Shown here in pieces: positions 26,001 through 36,456 of a stretch of DNA of 64,000 nt (its first letter is position 1; each line of letters opens with the position of its first letter). Source of the DNA: Antedon mediterranea (taxonomy: Eukaryota > Echinodermata > Crinoidea > Comatulida > Antedonidae); assembly GCF_964355755.1 (NCBI RefSeq), contig NC_092677.1:15534101-15598100 (forward strand), read 5' to 3'. The notes under the pieces were generated by a model that searched no databases, was not told the DNA's origin, and saw only the letters and a list, made by a program, of their open reading frames with translations. Both the position numbers and the translations under genes were made by a program.

Positions 26001-29000
26001 AGAAAAGAATCCTCTTGTCCTGTTAAGTAATTGATAAAAATACAGTGTTGTGTTAATTTTGGAGTAAAAGAATTCTTATCCATTCAGGTATTTGCCTATT
26101 GCTTGTTCCTGGCAAGATTGTAATTTAAATTTGTAGAATTATGTAGAAAAATAAAAGAAAATTATACGAAACAACAATTATGGCTCTTTACCATCACTAG
26201 GCTGCTGCTAGTATCCAGTTTGAAAAGGTGACTTTAGCATTATATTACGGTTGTTTAATGAGATTTAAAAATGTTCTCCATTTTGAACTTACGTGGCATC
26301 AACCCTTCCTTCCAATGATGTTTCCCCTCTTGTAATAAAAGATGGTAATGTGACTGACACTTCAAACTTTGGCAGGACATACTCGCCAATGGTGAACACT
26401 TGGTATGCAGATACATCCTATAGAAATGTATAGTAATAATAATCTGATTGTTGGACTTGATGCAAGGCATAAACAAAAGTGCTAGGTAAAAAAGCAGCGC
26501 AAAATTGATTAATAAATAACACATTTCATTTTTACACTACAGACTGAGTCATTAAGGCGACATAAAAATCACTCTTCATTCATCAAGTGCTGAGCATGGA
26601 GGAAATTACATTCAGATTCGTTATGCGACAGCACATATGACAATTACGGTCAAAATAAATACAAAACAATAATGTGAGTTGCCAAATAAAACCGTAAATA
26701 AGGTCAAAACCAGAAGAAACATTTGTTCTTCTCCTGTTTAGACCTTAAAATTTGATAAAAATACAGATACACAATCGATAACTATATGTCATATAAAAAT
26801 GGAACACATACATATATATGGATAGTGAATATTACTGTTTAAGAGAATAAAACAATCCGATTAAAACAATAAATCATTGTTTTTAAGAGGAAGTAATTTG
26901 CGAAAAGAAGTAAGGCAATGACATTATAAGTATCATTTAAGATGTTCCATAATTGGGGACCTGAGATGGAAATAAAATAAGCAACCTTAAGATTGTATTT
27001 TACCAAGAAACAGGATGCAAATACACAATAATACCTTATATAATTTTAAATTTAACATCATTTTCGTTTATTAAATATTTTTTGATATCAAAACGGATTG
27101 TGCTACTTACACCAGATGTTGCATTGATACTCCAATCACCAAGTACTGGCTGAGTTGACATTGGTAATTCTTCCACTACTACGCCTGTTGAGGGCGCTTG
27201 ATAATCGGTCCACTGCTGGATCAGGTTATCTAATGGATCCTACATAACCAAAATAATGTGGCATTTTCGATTGGGACAAAACAGTAATGTTATACATTTT
27301 CTGTTGAGCATTTAGTTAACAGTATTTTGAGAGTTGACAAAGCCTGCATGACATTAATTAACTTAACAACTAATTTAATATTTGAATGATTTTCTGTTTT
27401 TTTTCAATTTACTATTCAAATAAAAAAGTGCACAAAGGTTTCCGAACAGAATAAGTGATAGTATACAAAGAAAAAAATAAACAAATTTAGCTGTTTTTTT
27501 TTTTGTTTTTTTTGTAGATGGGGAGGGGGGGAAGATGTTGTGCAAGAAAGTATTATAAACCACAAATATCCATAATCATAGTACCTTGATTTCAATGCTA
27601 TAGTTCACCATCCGTTGAGAAAGGTCAGGGTTCACAGAAAAAATTCTGTAATTGACTAAAAAAAAAAAAATTGAAAAGGGTAATGGTTTGAATAGTAAAA
27701 ATATTTCAAAGCACTAAAAGACAGTACATATTGCAAGCCCCATAATATGAAAAAATGTATTTAGATTTAGCTACAGGATATTGCTAAATCATACTGTATG
27801 ATCAAAGTGACTTAACTAATAATCCATATCAATAAAAATTAATACAATATCACAAAGTTTCTTTGTTATACTGTAAGAATGTCAGCTCCTATATCTAGCA
27901 TATAAACTGTCAAGTTGATATCATTTTGCATAGTAAATTAAAAAGTTTATTATTGATACTTTATTATACTAACATCGTCAATACCTGTAGGGTATAAGGT
28001 AGGTAGGTAGGTTTTTTTTTTAATTAAAAATGAAAAAGAACAAGCACAAATGTGCGATACTCGGGGTACAGCAAAAGAAGCTGTAATGATGTCATAAGAT
28101 GGGATGTAACGTCACATACACATCAATAACCTCGCTACCCAATACGGCTATATTCTGAAAAGTTACGTCAAATAACCGGAAATGGCATAATTATGGTAAA
28201 TTATGAAATCTCCAAGTGATTTTTTGCTATTTCTGGGAGCAGAAGTGACGTCAGAATATCATAAATAGGTTTTACTGTATATATTCTTATTCTCCAAGTC
28301 AAGACCTTTGAAATGACACCAAACATGGCTATATTACGACGAAAATCGTTTGGCACCAAGATACCATCTTCGAGACGTCATATGGCTGCATCCGGTTTAT
28401 AGCTTTGAGGACATGTCCCTGTAGTATACCCATGCCAAATCCCAGCTCAATACTACAACGAATAAGGGAGGAGTAAGTCCTTTATAAATCGCACTTTTTT
28501 CGATTGGTACCATGTTTATGATGTCATAATTCTGAATCGGGTTGAAGTACGAAAATGTTCTCTCTAATGCTCTGTTCACATATTACTCTAGTATATGCAT
28601 GCCATGTTTCAGAGCCATCAGACGACGCGTAAAGAACTAGTAGGACTTGAAAGTTGGCTCAAAAGTGTCCAGATGGAAGAAGAAGAGGATGAATTTACAC
28701 TTTATTAACACTATCAATACTCTATACACTCTCACCTCTCTTTTATACATTTTTAAACTGCTTTTAATCTTTGTCTTGTCCTGTTTTATTTTTAAAGAGT
28801 CACATTTGTTTGTCTTTTTTTCCTTATATCTTCTCTTGTGCCTTCTTTATACATTGTTATACAGGCATTGTTCTTTCAATTTCAGGTTTTAGGTTAGGGT
28901 TCAACCGCTTGTTAGGTATACCTAATCCTAGAGACAGTGGATTTACAGTACAGTAACAGAGGTAATTAATACACTTAATTAATTAGTTATGGTTCATTTA

Positions 29001-32000
29001 TGGTTATAGATTACACATTACATGATGCTGTTGAAAGAGTATAGTATGTCATCAAAAACCATTATGACAAAAATGCAGTGACAATGATATCACTGCATTC
29101 CATAACGTTCCAATTCATTGCATCTCAATGAACAAACTAACCACATAATGTACATCCATCCAACAAAAAAAACAACACCACTGCCCTTACTTGTTTGTCC
29201 TGGTTTATAGATGGCTTTATCAGTTTGAATGTAGATGGAAAAGCCTTTTGAAACAAACTTCAATATTTTCTCTTCTGTAAACTTAACACCATTTAGTCCT
29301 AAAACCTCCAGAGTGTAAGTCCCATCGGCAGTGACACTCTCTGGTACCTGAAAAAAAACTATTTGTTTATTTTTTTCCACAAAAGCCACAGTACAATTTA
29401 TATATAAAATATAATATTATAAGATTAACAATGTGTGAAAGGAGATCAAAATAAATACAAATTATTAATTACATTGGCCACCTGAGCAGTCGTCAACATG
29501 ACAAGTACATATTAACTAATTTCAAGTTCACAGTAAAGAGCACTAGATCAGGTTAATATTCCAGTTTTTCACTAGTCAAAAAAAAGGTTATGTTGGAGTA
29601 ACTGGCCCAAAAATATAGGGTAGGTATTTATCTATATATAAATTTACGTAAGGACAAAATTCGGTAAATCGCGCCTTACTTCTAGAATTTTTACTCGATG
29701 GTATATAAAGTTGGTTCGTACTTTCGGTACTGATTTTAAACACCTGATGTAACCCTGTTTACTAATTAAATTAAGTTAGATAATTAGTTATTGACGATTA
29801 AAACGAATTTAGGTTCAACGATTTGCCCCAAATAGGGGTGTTTTCAGATCGTGGTATACACTGTCTAATGTATGTCCGTCTTTAAAAAATACCCGCCACA
29901 AAAATGTGAGGAGGCTTCGCATTTTCCTATCTCCTCCTACGATAATTGTTTTTAATAGCTGAAAACCGGTTGAACAGCTAGAGTACAGCATCATAATGTT
30001 GAAGACAGGCCGATTTTCTTAAAAAAATACTATTTTGATATATTTAATATACGATTATACAAATGTATTGATTTGCGATGAATGGAACATCCCAATCTCT
30101 CAGTCTGCCAAAGTTTGGTTTAACACAAGTGGGTAAATTTATGAGTCCTTGGTTTAACACATACGGTAGGTAAATATATAGGCCCTTTGAGAATAAACTT
30201 GCAATACTTTGACAATACTGTACTGTAAATACCTATAAACTATTAAATCATGTTGCGCAACTCTAACGTCATTCACAATAGGAGGTGCACAATTTCACGT
30301 AAATGCCCACATGTTGACATCAAAACAGTTCAAAAAGTACAGAAAAGCGATAAAATGCATAGTGATACCGGACCGACAGACAGTGAACTATAGAATCGCG
30401 TCCACGCGACTAAAAACTGGAAGGCAATACTACTGAGTTTTTAGTTAAAATTTAACTGTTTATTATCTTTTTAATAAGCAGAATCGATATTAATTTTTTT
30501 TTTTTTACAAAAGTGAACAACCTAACAAAACTACACAATAAGTTTAGTGTAGGGTATTGGTATTGTTTTGGCTTTCTTTTATATGAATAAAACAAAAATA
30601 AAGAAACAACATAAATGCAGATGTTTAATCAAGCATGTGTGAGCTATAGGCTTGCCCATCCAGAAAAAAAATTTCTTAAAACATATCTGTAAGTTAATGT
30701 TCATCTGGTTTTGAATATCCATGAGTTAGTACTGTCAAGCAGGTTAGTTTCAATAATTTTTGGTTTTTAAAAAATAACTACTAACTCATCAGTATAACAT
30801 TAATCAGAAGGAAATTACAGCACTCAGGTTAAATTAATGTAAACAGTAAAATATATTTTATTGATCCACTTGATGCAATGTTGATCCATCACAGTAAAGA
30901 AACTATGCAAAAACCAATCAAATTAATGCACTCATCTTAATAATACAGTAGACCAGGCTTTAAAGAATTTAACAACCTGTATTGTACAAAAATGCACCTT
31001 GGAAAGTGTATGGTACTAGATACTGAGTTGGGAGTACCGACACACTTAAAAACATTCACGTACGTGTTACGTGATTCTACGCCTGAGGGAGCACTACTAT
31101 ATTTAATATACACATGGCTGGCTCTCTCTTTCTCGATCATCGTAGATACTAGCGAACTTATTATTATATAATAATGAGAATTAACGAGTTATCGTTAATA
31201 CAAGAGTCTATTCTCGTTTCCTTTATATGGGTATGACACACGAATCACACTGAACTATAACTAAATAAATGTTTACAGTTAAAAACAGGGTCTACTAGCA
31301 CTGAATGTGTGAACCTAACTTATAATAGGAATAGCATGACTGTTGTGTCTCCCACTGAATCAGACTAACTCTTTCTGTTGCAAAAATAATCATTTAATGA
31401 TTCTGTAGTTGCCTAATTTTTTCGGCAGCAGAAACAGGAGAAATTTAAAATAACCACTTGGCATTCTCAAAATAAAAGTTACAAACACCCACGCGTTGGA
31501 ACGGAAATTCAACCAGCTATCGCAGTGAAACTATTAGCTGCAACAGATGTTTACCCAACTACTGTAGCATCTTGAACGTTTTAAAAACTGTTTTACAGAA
31601 ATCTTATTGCAATCAAATTGGTAACATTTTAAATAATTTATTCTTTCTTAAATCATGGCTTCCCTCTTGTTATTTGGAGTCAGTTTAATACTACTGTATG
31701 TTATTTAAACTCTTTAAATTGTTATAAACTTACAAAATTATTAAAAATAAGTTCAACACTCAGAATGAAATCTAAATTCTGAATATGAATAAATTAATAA
31801 ATTGATTTTGTTGCAGATAGGCCTTACCTGTAATTCAATAGTATCAACAGTACTACCAATATAGTTTCGTATAATTGATGCAACATTGATAGGCGAGGCA
31901 GAGTTTTTAATCAAGGCAGAGATGGTAAAAGACTCTTCTGTTTCAATGTTCATACTAAGAACGAGCGGCAATCCAGGACGTATAGTGTCAGGTGAAATGA

Positions 32001-35000
32001 TAATGTACCGTCTGTAAAAAGTAACCAAGATTAAATAATATTGTATTGATGTACTGTATTGTCCCCCAAAAACATGAAAAATGAAGAATAGTAAAATAAG
32101 ATTTTGAACGGAAATAACGGTTTTCACTTTATAAAAAACACATTTAAATAAATTCAACCAAAAAGCAACTGACTTCCAGTCAATTTGACTATTTTTTGCT
32201 TTCAATTACAGTTTTTTCAGGTAAATAATTTTTTTTTTTTTGCGATCACACTTTTCTTTAAGTGAATAATTATCATAAACATCAAAATGGCATATTCAAC
32301 AAAAAAACTTAAACAAATCATTTTTTATTGGGACAATATATCTAAAAGATACAGTAGTACTTTAGGACACCCCTTTTCTGGGGACACTTTCCTATTAGGT
32401 TTTTGTGACGTGAACAAAATGGTAAAACCAATCACAACTAAAGGAATGCTTGATTTGATGGCTGCAGTGTTAAAACATTGCACCAGGAAAGAGACTTTAA
32501 AATCGTCACGTTGACAAATTTAGGTGATTAAAGTTAAAACAGTAATAAAAATGATTTTTTTTTTCTTTAATCTATTGTTGCCATTTTAAGTTTATCTATT
32601 TTTGATTGTTCATTTTTTTTTCAAAGTATTTGAAAGGAATTAAAAGACAAAAAATAATAATGAATACAATTTTGAATACCATAGGAAAAATAGTCACTTT
32701 CACTTCAAATAAATAATGATTCGCATAACAAAAGATAATTTAATAAATATATTGTATTTAATAGTAATAATAAAATTAATAAGAACACATTAACCCTTAT
32801 GAATCATTTCAATATATATTGAAACTCAATTTTGAAATTTACAACCAAGTATTTTCTGATGAGGCTTTACAAAGAATCTTTTAAAAACTTACCCATAAGA
32901 CATGTGAATGAATCCAAACATAATGCAAAATATGGTTACATAATTTAAGGCCATTGTCTTTAATTTAATCTAGGAAAAAAATGATTTAAATACTGATAAT
33001 TCAATAAATACTAAATTAACGTTTCTTATTGTAATTCGAAATTTCAAGTGATTTTTTGTCTCCAGCTTTTTTTTTCTTGTGATATTTGGATACAAAAAAC
33101 ATATTCCAGTATGACCTCACATAACTGACTCAGGCTAAACCGGTTTTGTGGTTCATAATCATTTTCCTGCTGCACAGATAAGATCTTATATTTAAAACAG
33201 ATTGGATATTCATGTTACTGAATACATTTACCATTTACTGTCAAGCTATAAATGTCAATTTGTCAATTTTTAAATGAAAGTTGAAAATAAAGTAGATCAG
33301 CTGACCAAATAAAAATTAATTTTGCTAAAAGGGAAGTTAATCTGGAATATTTAATGTGATGCAATATTAGATTAAGATCCATCTATTAATATATCGTCCA
33401 CTAAAATTAAATTACGTTAGTAGCCACATTCACATAAGATTTTATCGTGCTCTCGTATCGTGATATTGAATATCGCGTTAGCAGGAACAGCGTTCACATA
33501 GAATTGGACATCTTGATATAAGTATGCTAATGAGGGGCAATGTTGCGTGACAGAGGTCAAACGTTGAGAACATGGTGTGTGATGTGGTGTGGTAGCTTGT
33601 TTGTTGGTTTGTTGTTGTTTGCGTTGCGCGAGTTCAGTTTTATACAGCAGTTATCCGAAGATTGAAAAAAAATTGAACGAAAGATTGCGATAAAATAAAA
33701 AGAATGTATTGCAGCTTGCTTGATTGAAGAATATAACGTGCTGTCAAAATTATTGTTGTTGTTGTTATGTTGGGGTCGTCTGCTTCCGGTTGGGTCGATG
33801 ACCCATACATCACCTGATTAGCAACCGAGCGCTGATTGGTTGAATTTCGTCTCTTATCACGATAACTTCGTAAGATCATGATAACTAACGTGCTCTCCGA
33901 GAGCATGTTAGCCGGAATTAACGTGATATCCAAGATCACGTTAACAACTTCCTGCAGGTTCACATTGAACATCATGATAAAGAAACTCACGATAATTTCT
34001 GAATGTGAATCTAATGAGAGTTTAGCATGGTACTGTACCTGCATGGGCTATTAACACTTTGACTGCCAAACATGGAGATCTTCGTGTTTGGAAACACAAG
34101 GCTTGACTGAACTCGGAGATCTTCATGTTTGGAAACTCAACACTTGACTGCCAAACACTAGAGATCTTCGTGTTTGGAAACACAACGCTTGACTGCCAAA
34201 CGCGGAGATCTCTGTGTTTCGTTTTTTTTTTTTTATGAAATCCAGTAGATAGGTTAATAATTGGTATATTCTATCAATATAGACACTTCTGGACCGTAAA
34301 TATTATATTAATTAATTTATAGCTAATCTGGTTACGAATGACTGTCAAAACGGTACCTGTCGAAACATCAACATACCCCACGCATCACAGTAGCGTGTAG
34401 AGCGCTGGCTTGGCGCGTCATGTACCGGCTGCTCTAGCTAATATACTAGAAGTATTACAAAGGTTTTTGTGGATTGGCATGTTTGTTTGTTACCCGAATA
34501 AAAAGTAATGGTGTCATTTTGAATATGAAATCTTTAATTTTATTATTTATTTATATGTATTATATTGTATGTTATATACCGTAATGGTTTCGTTGTTTCA
34601 CTAAGTGACTGATTTTCCGCACAACAGACCTGTTTGGAAATGGTATGGATTATCATCAGTTTACTAGTAGGCCTAGTCACAAAACGGTTCCGGACGAACT
34701 TTAGGCCAGATTGACTAGGCCTCATGGTGTCTTTACTATGTGAATTTTGGCAAAAATTTGACGCAAGATCAATGATTTATAAAATGTAATACATTTTTAG
34801 ATAGTGATAACTTGTTTTTATAGGCCTATTGATGCCGTGTAAGTAACGTTTACTTTGTTTGTTGATCTGATCGGGCGTTATTTTCAAATTGTGATGTCTT
34901 GCACAAAATCGCGAATATCTCGACTTTATTTCTTGTGCGAAACTACAAAAAACTAAAAAAGGGGTTAATTTTATTTTACTATTACGATTTACATATTGTG

Positions 35001-36446
35001 ATTTGAACATCGTTCTTGGTACCATTGACAATTGTAAAGCTAAAATAGTTTCAATCGGCTTTAATAAAAACATCAAAATTAAAAACGCTGGCGGTGGCAG
35101 TTTCAAACTGGAAAAACCTCTGGCATTCAAAATGCTAAGAATACTTAATATAAAAAGTAAATAAGTAGTTAGCCAGGAATACGGTTTGGTCTAAGCTAAC
35201 AAGACACCAACCCAAATGCCTACGGTACGGGGATCTAACACACTCTATATAGCAGTTTTTTGGGTTTTTTTTATTCAGTATATTACACAGAGGCGCCTTA
35301 CAAGATGGAACCACCTTAGTTACAAGGCGCCTCAGATTTAACAAATACAACATTTTAAAACAAAAAACTAACAGAAACATCAATCAAATCTTCAAGAATT
35401 AACAATTAATTGTTGTACATAATAAAACAATAAAGCATTTTCACAATTTGAAAGAAGATCAAAACCAAAAATAAAAATTTCACTTAAAAATTTTATATGT
35501 TAAAGAAAAATCCTTGGCTAAGATATCCTCAATACATGGCAGTTATAATCACAAATAGAAAATAGCATTGTACAATTTACCTTTTTCCTAAAGTAACCAG
35601 TCAGAAAGACACCAACTACAGTTCAGTTTATAGCAATGACACACGTCTCTGCTGCAAACCAAAGTTGTTTAATTATTTTTGACATACAGTGCCAGTTAAT
35701 AAATACACATTTGTTATGCATGACTACATACAATTACAAGTGGGAGGAGTGGGAAAAAACAGGGGACAGCATGCGATTTATTATCAAAGCTTATCATGCC
35801 GCGGCATTATTTAGCCGTTTTGACATAATCTGGCATAATTTTGTGTTTTTGAACAACCAAAAAAATAATATACGCAATTACCGTTTTCGCAACCCCCAAT
35901 AAGGGAAATTATATTAGTTATTTTTCACACAAAACTAAATATATAAATTGTGTACGACATGGAATACAATTTTAGGTCCTATTTTGTGTCAGAGTTGGGG
36001 ATTTACCAATGTTATCGCAGTTCAAAAAGTGATTCTCCATGGAGAGGGAACCAACAAGATGGTGGCTGCAATCGACCAATCAATTCGCATTTATACGCTT
36101 AAAGGCCAGGTGGGGGAAAACAATTTCTATTGATCATACATTCCAATAATTATCGATCTATAGTTTCCCCTATGTTTCATTATTTTTAGGATTTTATTTG
36201 TGTTAAACGAGCTTGTTGAAAATAAGCACTTTCTTATCAAGTTCAAATTACAAATAAAATCTCTCTTTTTGAACTGCTATAACATTGTTCTTTACAATAA
36301 ATTAAAGAACACGGCAGAAATATAAAGTGAGACGTTGCTTTAATTGGAGTGATTAATTTAGTGAATGAAAGAAACAAATAATCTTACCCATTAGCCATGT
36401 GAATACAAATACAAAATATTGTTAGGCCTACATACTTCAGAGCCAT
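10849..36446 (-). CDS. CD109-like: CD109-like thioester-containing protein, copy A (complete)
   Basis: Alpha-2-macroglobulin family protein with a C-terminal GPI-type tail, as in CD109. Coding exons 5'->3': 32893-32954 (alternative 36388-36446), 31828-32011, 29191-29347, 27585-27655, 27111-27239, 26293-26417, 25738-25819, 24387-24602, 24077-24265, 23784-23811, 23632-23750, 22869-23060, 22400-22549, 21561-21698, 21323-21377, 20749-21010, 19857-19974, 19353-19466, 19069-19176, 18442-18585, 17596-17740, 17114-17290, 16718-16956, 16299-16382, 15830-16010, 14645-14868, 13448-13606, 12950-13122, 12348-12510, 11598-11703, 10849-11066. They sum to 4512 nt, 1503 codons plus stop, with all junctions GT/AG and no frame break (human CD109 is of similar size). 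Order: signal peptide, macroglobulin domains, bait region (about residues 633-720), thioester GCGEQ (Cys about 950), thioester domain with Asp at about 1064, receptor-binding-type domain, hydrophobic tail. Expected role: protease trap or opsonin on the cell surface. Confidence 0.88.
13560..14240 (-). repeat. Minisatellite built from an exon-intron junction, about 10 units
   Basis: About ten units of roughly 65-71 bp. Each contains the acceptor region of exon 13448-13606 plus its first about 25 coding bases (plus-strand core AAGGCTACAACAGTGTCCTA followed by GTAGAAGAAA). Junction copies lie near 13606 (the real one), 13676, 13747, 13816, 13882, 13951, 14022, 14091, 14161 and 14230. Copy B has only one junction at the same place (41059), so the array arose in copy A after duplication. 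Confidence 0.9.
14930..15195 (+). mobile_element. LINE 3' end fragment with (TTGAC)n tail
   Basis: A noncoding stretch ending AATAAATGATACTTGAC with TTGAC repeated, the usual short-repeat tail of non-LTR elements. No coding was recovered. It lies in an intron of copy A and directly abuts a SINE. Confidence 0.45.
15196..15540 (-). mobile_element. tRNA-derived SINE, copy 1
   Basis: Collinear with 20196-20505. Shared blocks are TCAGTCAAAGACTG, CCCAGAGGGTC, ACACCGGGGTAACCCCCTA and CTTATCCGAGAAGACTCGTT. The tRNA-like head lies at the high-coordinate end and is more decayed here than in copy 2. It lies in an intron of CD109-like copy A. Confidence 0.8.
15541..15760 (+). mobile_element. LINE 3'UTR-like fragment with (ATCA)n tail
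   Basis: Ends AATAAAGTGATCAATCAATC, a polyadenylation-like signal followed by a short tandem tail, typical of CR1/L2-type 3' ends. Noncoding, in an intron of copy A. Confidence 0.4.
16718..16956 (-). CDS. Copy A thioester-domain exon with Asp at the catalytic position
   Basis: Encodes GSTWLTAFVIKSF, then QQNTDGSFMEPGKICDRDMQ. By alignment to complement C4 (DGSF...LD/IH-R-MQ), the Asp codon at 16732-16730 holds the position that is His in C3, C4B and CD109 and Asp in C4A. It lies about 114 residues after the thioester Cys, the spacing known for C3/C4. Confidence 0.85.
17114..17290 (-). CDS. Copy A thioester exon
   Basis: Encodes MPYGCGEQNM, the intramolecular thioester site formed between Cys and Gln, preceded by GLDELLR. 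In this family the bond is exposed after bait cleavage and binds the target covalently. The exon is 177 nt, identical in length to the copy B exon 44365-44541. Confidence 0.95.
17596..17740 (-). CDS. Copy A exon before the thioester exon
   Basis: Encodes PEGVTEFYTNADLIDL and ends with YVKLATTG, the lead-in to the thioester domain. Fully open here (Asp-Gly-Ser at the position where copy B has a stop). Donor GTGTGT. Confidence 0.85.
17864..17978. mobile_element. Short MITE of the GCTCTGTCTACAC family, copy 2
   Basis: Begins GCTCTGTCTAAACTATCAAA and ends TAATAGTGTTGACAGAGC. TAA is present on both sides and may be a target duplication. Lies in an intron of copy A. Confidence 0.65.
20196..20505 (-). 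mobile_element. tRNA-derived SINE, copy 2 (best preserved)
   Basis: On the minus strand the head reads like a Leu/Ser-type tRNA: an A-box-like TGGCCGAGCGGTTAAG, then an ACGTAGCC segment and a B-box-like GGGTTCGAGGC. A non-tRNA body follows, containing GGGGGTTACCCCGGTGT and ending CAGTCTTTGACTGAAGAGG. These internal pol III boxes plus a dispersed second copy define a SINE. Located in an intron of copy A. Confidence 0.85.
20749..21010 (-). CDS. Copy A bait-region exon with PGMGR repeats
   Basis: Positioned between the conserved SLVYLLAVDQ exons and the FPETWLWMEATVG motif that follows every A2M-type bait. The N-terminal half is a Gly/Pro/Met-rich repeat (LPGMGRPGMGRPGMGFPGIG) and the second half is acidic (FEDDAVAFDPGLADEAVQE). 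In this family the bait is where target proteases cut, and Arg/Phe/Met sites are present. It is 99 nt longer than the corresponding copy B exon and unlike it except at the 3' end. Confidence 0.8.
21740..21878. mobile_element. Short MITE of the GCTCTGTCTACAC family, copy 3
   Basis: Starts GCTCTGTCTACACTTTCAAA and ends GTTTAATAGTGTAGATAG, inverted repeats of about 18 bp. The interior shares TATGTGAC and ACATGATGA with copy 2. Lies in an intron of copy A. Confidence 0.65.
22195..22375 (-). mobile_element. Truncated, decayed SINE of the same family
   Basis: Retains GAGTTCTTTAAGTGCACAC, AGATGTGTAC and CACTCGGCCACTCA, matching parts of 20196-20505 with an internal deletion. Confidence 0.55.
22400..22549 (-). 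CDS. Copy A exon with SLVYLLAVDQSVLLL motif
   Basis: Encodes the strongly conserved A2M/complement motif GSLVYLLAVDQSVLLLKSG ahead of the bait region. Donor GTAAGG, acceptor TTTATAG. This anchors the superfamily assignment independently of the thioester. Confidence 0.9.
23784..23811 (-). CDS. Copy A 28-nt microexon
   Basis: A 28-nt exon encoding ARYYTVEEE plus one base. The acceptor is CTCCATTAG and the donor GTGGGT. The phases fit exons 24077-24265 and 23632-23750 only with this boundary, giving the family-typical YYTVEEELQSPSNSFIQI. It is invisible to ORF finding. The alternative GT two bases later would shift the frame. Confidence 0.8.
24603..25737. other. Intron of copy A without recognised element
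   Basis: AT-rich, no gene seen. A TTTTTTATAATAAATTG stretch near 25355 and oligo-T runs are the only notable features. Confidence 0.4.
26293..27239 (-). CDS. Copy A exons 5-6: macroglobulin domain 2
   Basis: Two exons, 27111-27239 and 26293-26417. The first encodes DPLDNLIQQWTDY and closes WSINATSG. The second encodes the A2M hallmark FTIGEYVLPKFEVSV. Together they are the second macroglobulin-type domain. The splice signals are canonical. Confidence 0.85.
27656..29190. other. Intron of copy A, unclassified repeat-like sequence
   Basis: 1.5-kb intron. The part from about 28005 to 28680 is less AT-rich than its surroundings, starts with a (GGTA)n-like run and contains GATGTCATAAGATGGGATG and several CG-containing words, which suggests an inserted element. 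No ends or coding could be defined. Confidence 0.35.
29191..29347 (-). CDS. Copy A exon 3: macroglobulin domain with YKPGQT motif
   Basis: Encodes the family-typical IYIQTDKAIYKPGQT stretch. The acceptor is TTTTTTTCAG and the donor GTAAGG. It splices to 27585-27655, which continues with YRIFSVNPDLSQRM. Confidence 0.85.
29631..30250 (+). mobile_element. Helitron-like element, copy 3 (left part)
   Basis: Begins after an A with TCTATATATAAATTTACG and stays collinear with 547 to about 1105. Homology stops near 30240. The CTAG palindrome seen in copies 1 and 2 is absent. About 30393-30406 there is a small hairpin (TCGCGTCCACGCGA) followed by CTAA, which could be an unrelated 3' end. Lies in an intron of copy A. 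Confidence 0.65.
31828..32011 (-). CDS. Copy A exon 2: first macroglobulin domain
   Basis: Encodes RYIIISPDTIRPGLPLVLSM, the typical opening of mature A2M/CD109/TEP chains, and ends IELQ before a GTAAGG donor. Phases match both neighbours. Contains NYIGS and other potential N-glycosylation positions. Confidence 0.85.
32045..32350. mobile_element. Probable MITE related to 6436-6698
   Basis: Left part TGTATTGTCCCCCAAAAACATG and right part TTGGGACAATATATCT form imperfect inverted ends like those of 6436-6698. The interior is AT-rich and noncoding. Lies in the first intron of copy A. Confidence 0.45.
32893..32969 (-). CDS. First coding exon (signal peptide), copy A
   Basis: ATG at 32954-32952 opens MALNYVTIFCIMFGFIHMSY and two bases of a Gly codon, then a GTAAGT donor. 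The hydrophobic stretch is a signal peptide. The bases 32955-32969 are 5'UTR behind an acceptor-like TTTTTTTCCTAG, so transcription begins upstream. This exon was used for the 4512-nt total. Confidence 0.75.
33427..34015. mobile_element. Foldback/MITE-like element
   Basis: The left end ATTCACATAAGATTTTATCG is mirrored by the right end CGATAATTTCTGAATGTGAA. Internal inverted words (TTCACAT/ATGTGAA, ATCACGTTA/TAACGTGAT) recur. No coding. It lies between the two alternative first exons of copy A. Confidence 0.5.
34050..34220. repeat. Short minisatellite with palindromic units
   Basis: About 3.5 units of roughly 45-50 bp containing GACTGCCAAACA..GGAGATCTTCGTGTTTGG. Each unit folds on itself because CCAAACA pairs with TGTTTGG around an AGATCT core. 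Confidence 0.8.
35290..35333. repeat. Perfect 10-bp GC-rich hairpin
   Basis: GAGGCGCCTT (35290-35299) is the exact reverse complement of AAGGCGCCTC (35324-35333), with a 24-nt loop. Its GC content stands out from the AT-rich surroundings. No function was recognised. Confidence 0.7.
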
Positions 36447-36456
36447 TGTTTTAGAC
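36388..36456 (-). CDS. Alternative first coding exon (signal peptide), copy A
   Basis: The minus strand reads MALKYVGLTIFCICIHMANG up to a GTAAG donor, a signal peptide very like that of 32893-32954. It ends in the same phase (GG|), so it can splice to 31828-32011 and give the same following codon. An acceptor-like TTTTCTTAAACAG precedes 36456, so an untranslated exon further upstream is implied. It is either a mutually exclusive alternative exon or a leftover of the duplication. Confidence 0.65.

Noticed and set aside
35636-36133. Two plus-strand frames of 61-88 codons
   Set aside because: No recognisable motif or neighbouring exon, and base composition like the surrounding intron.
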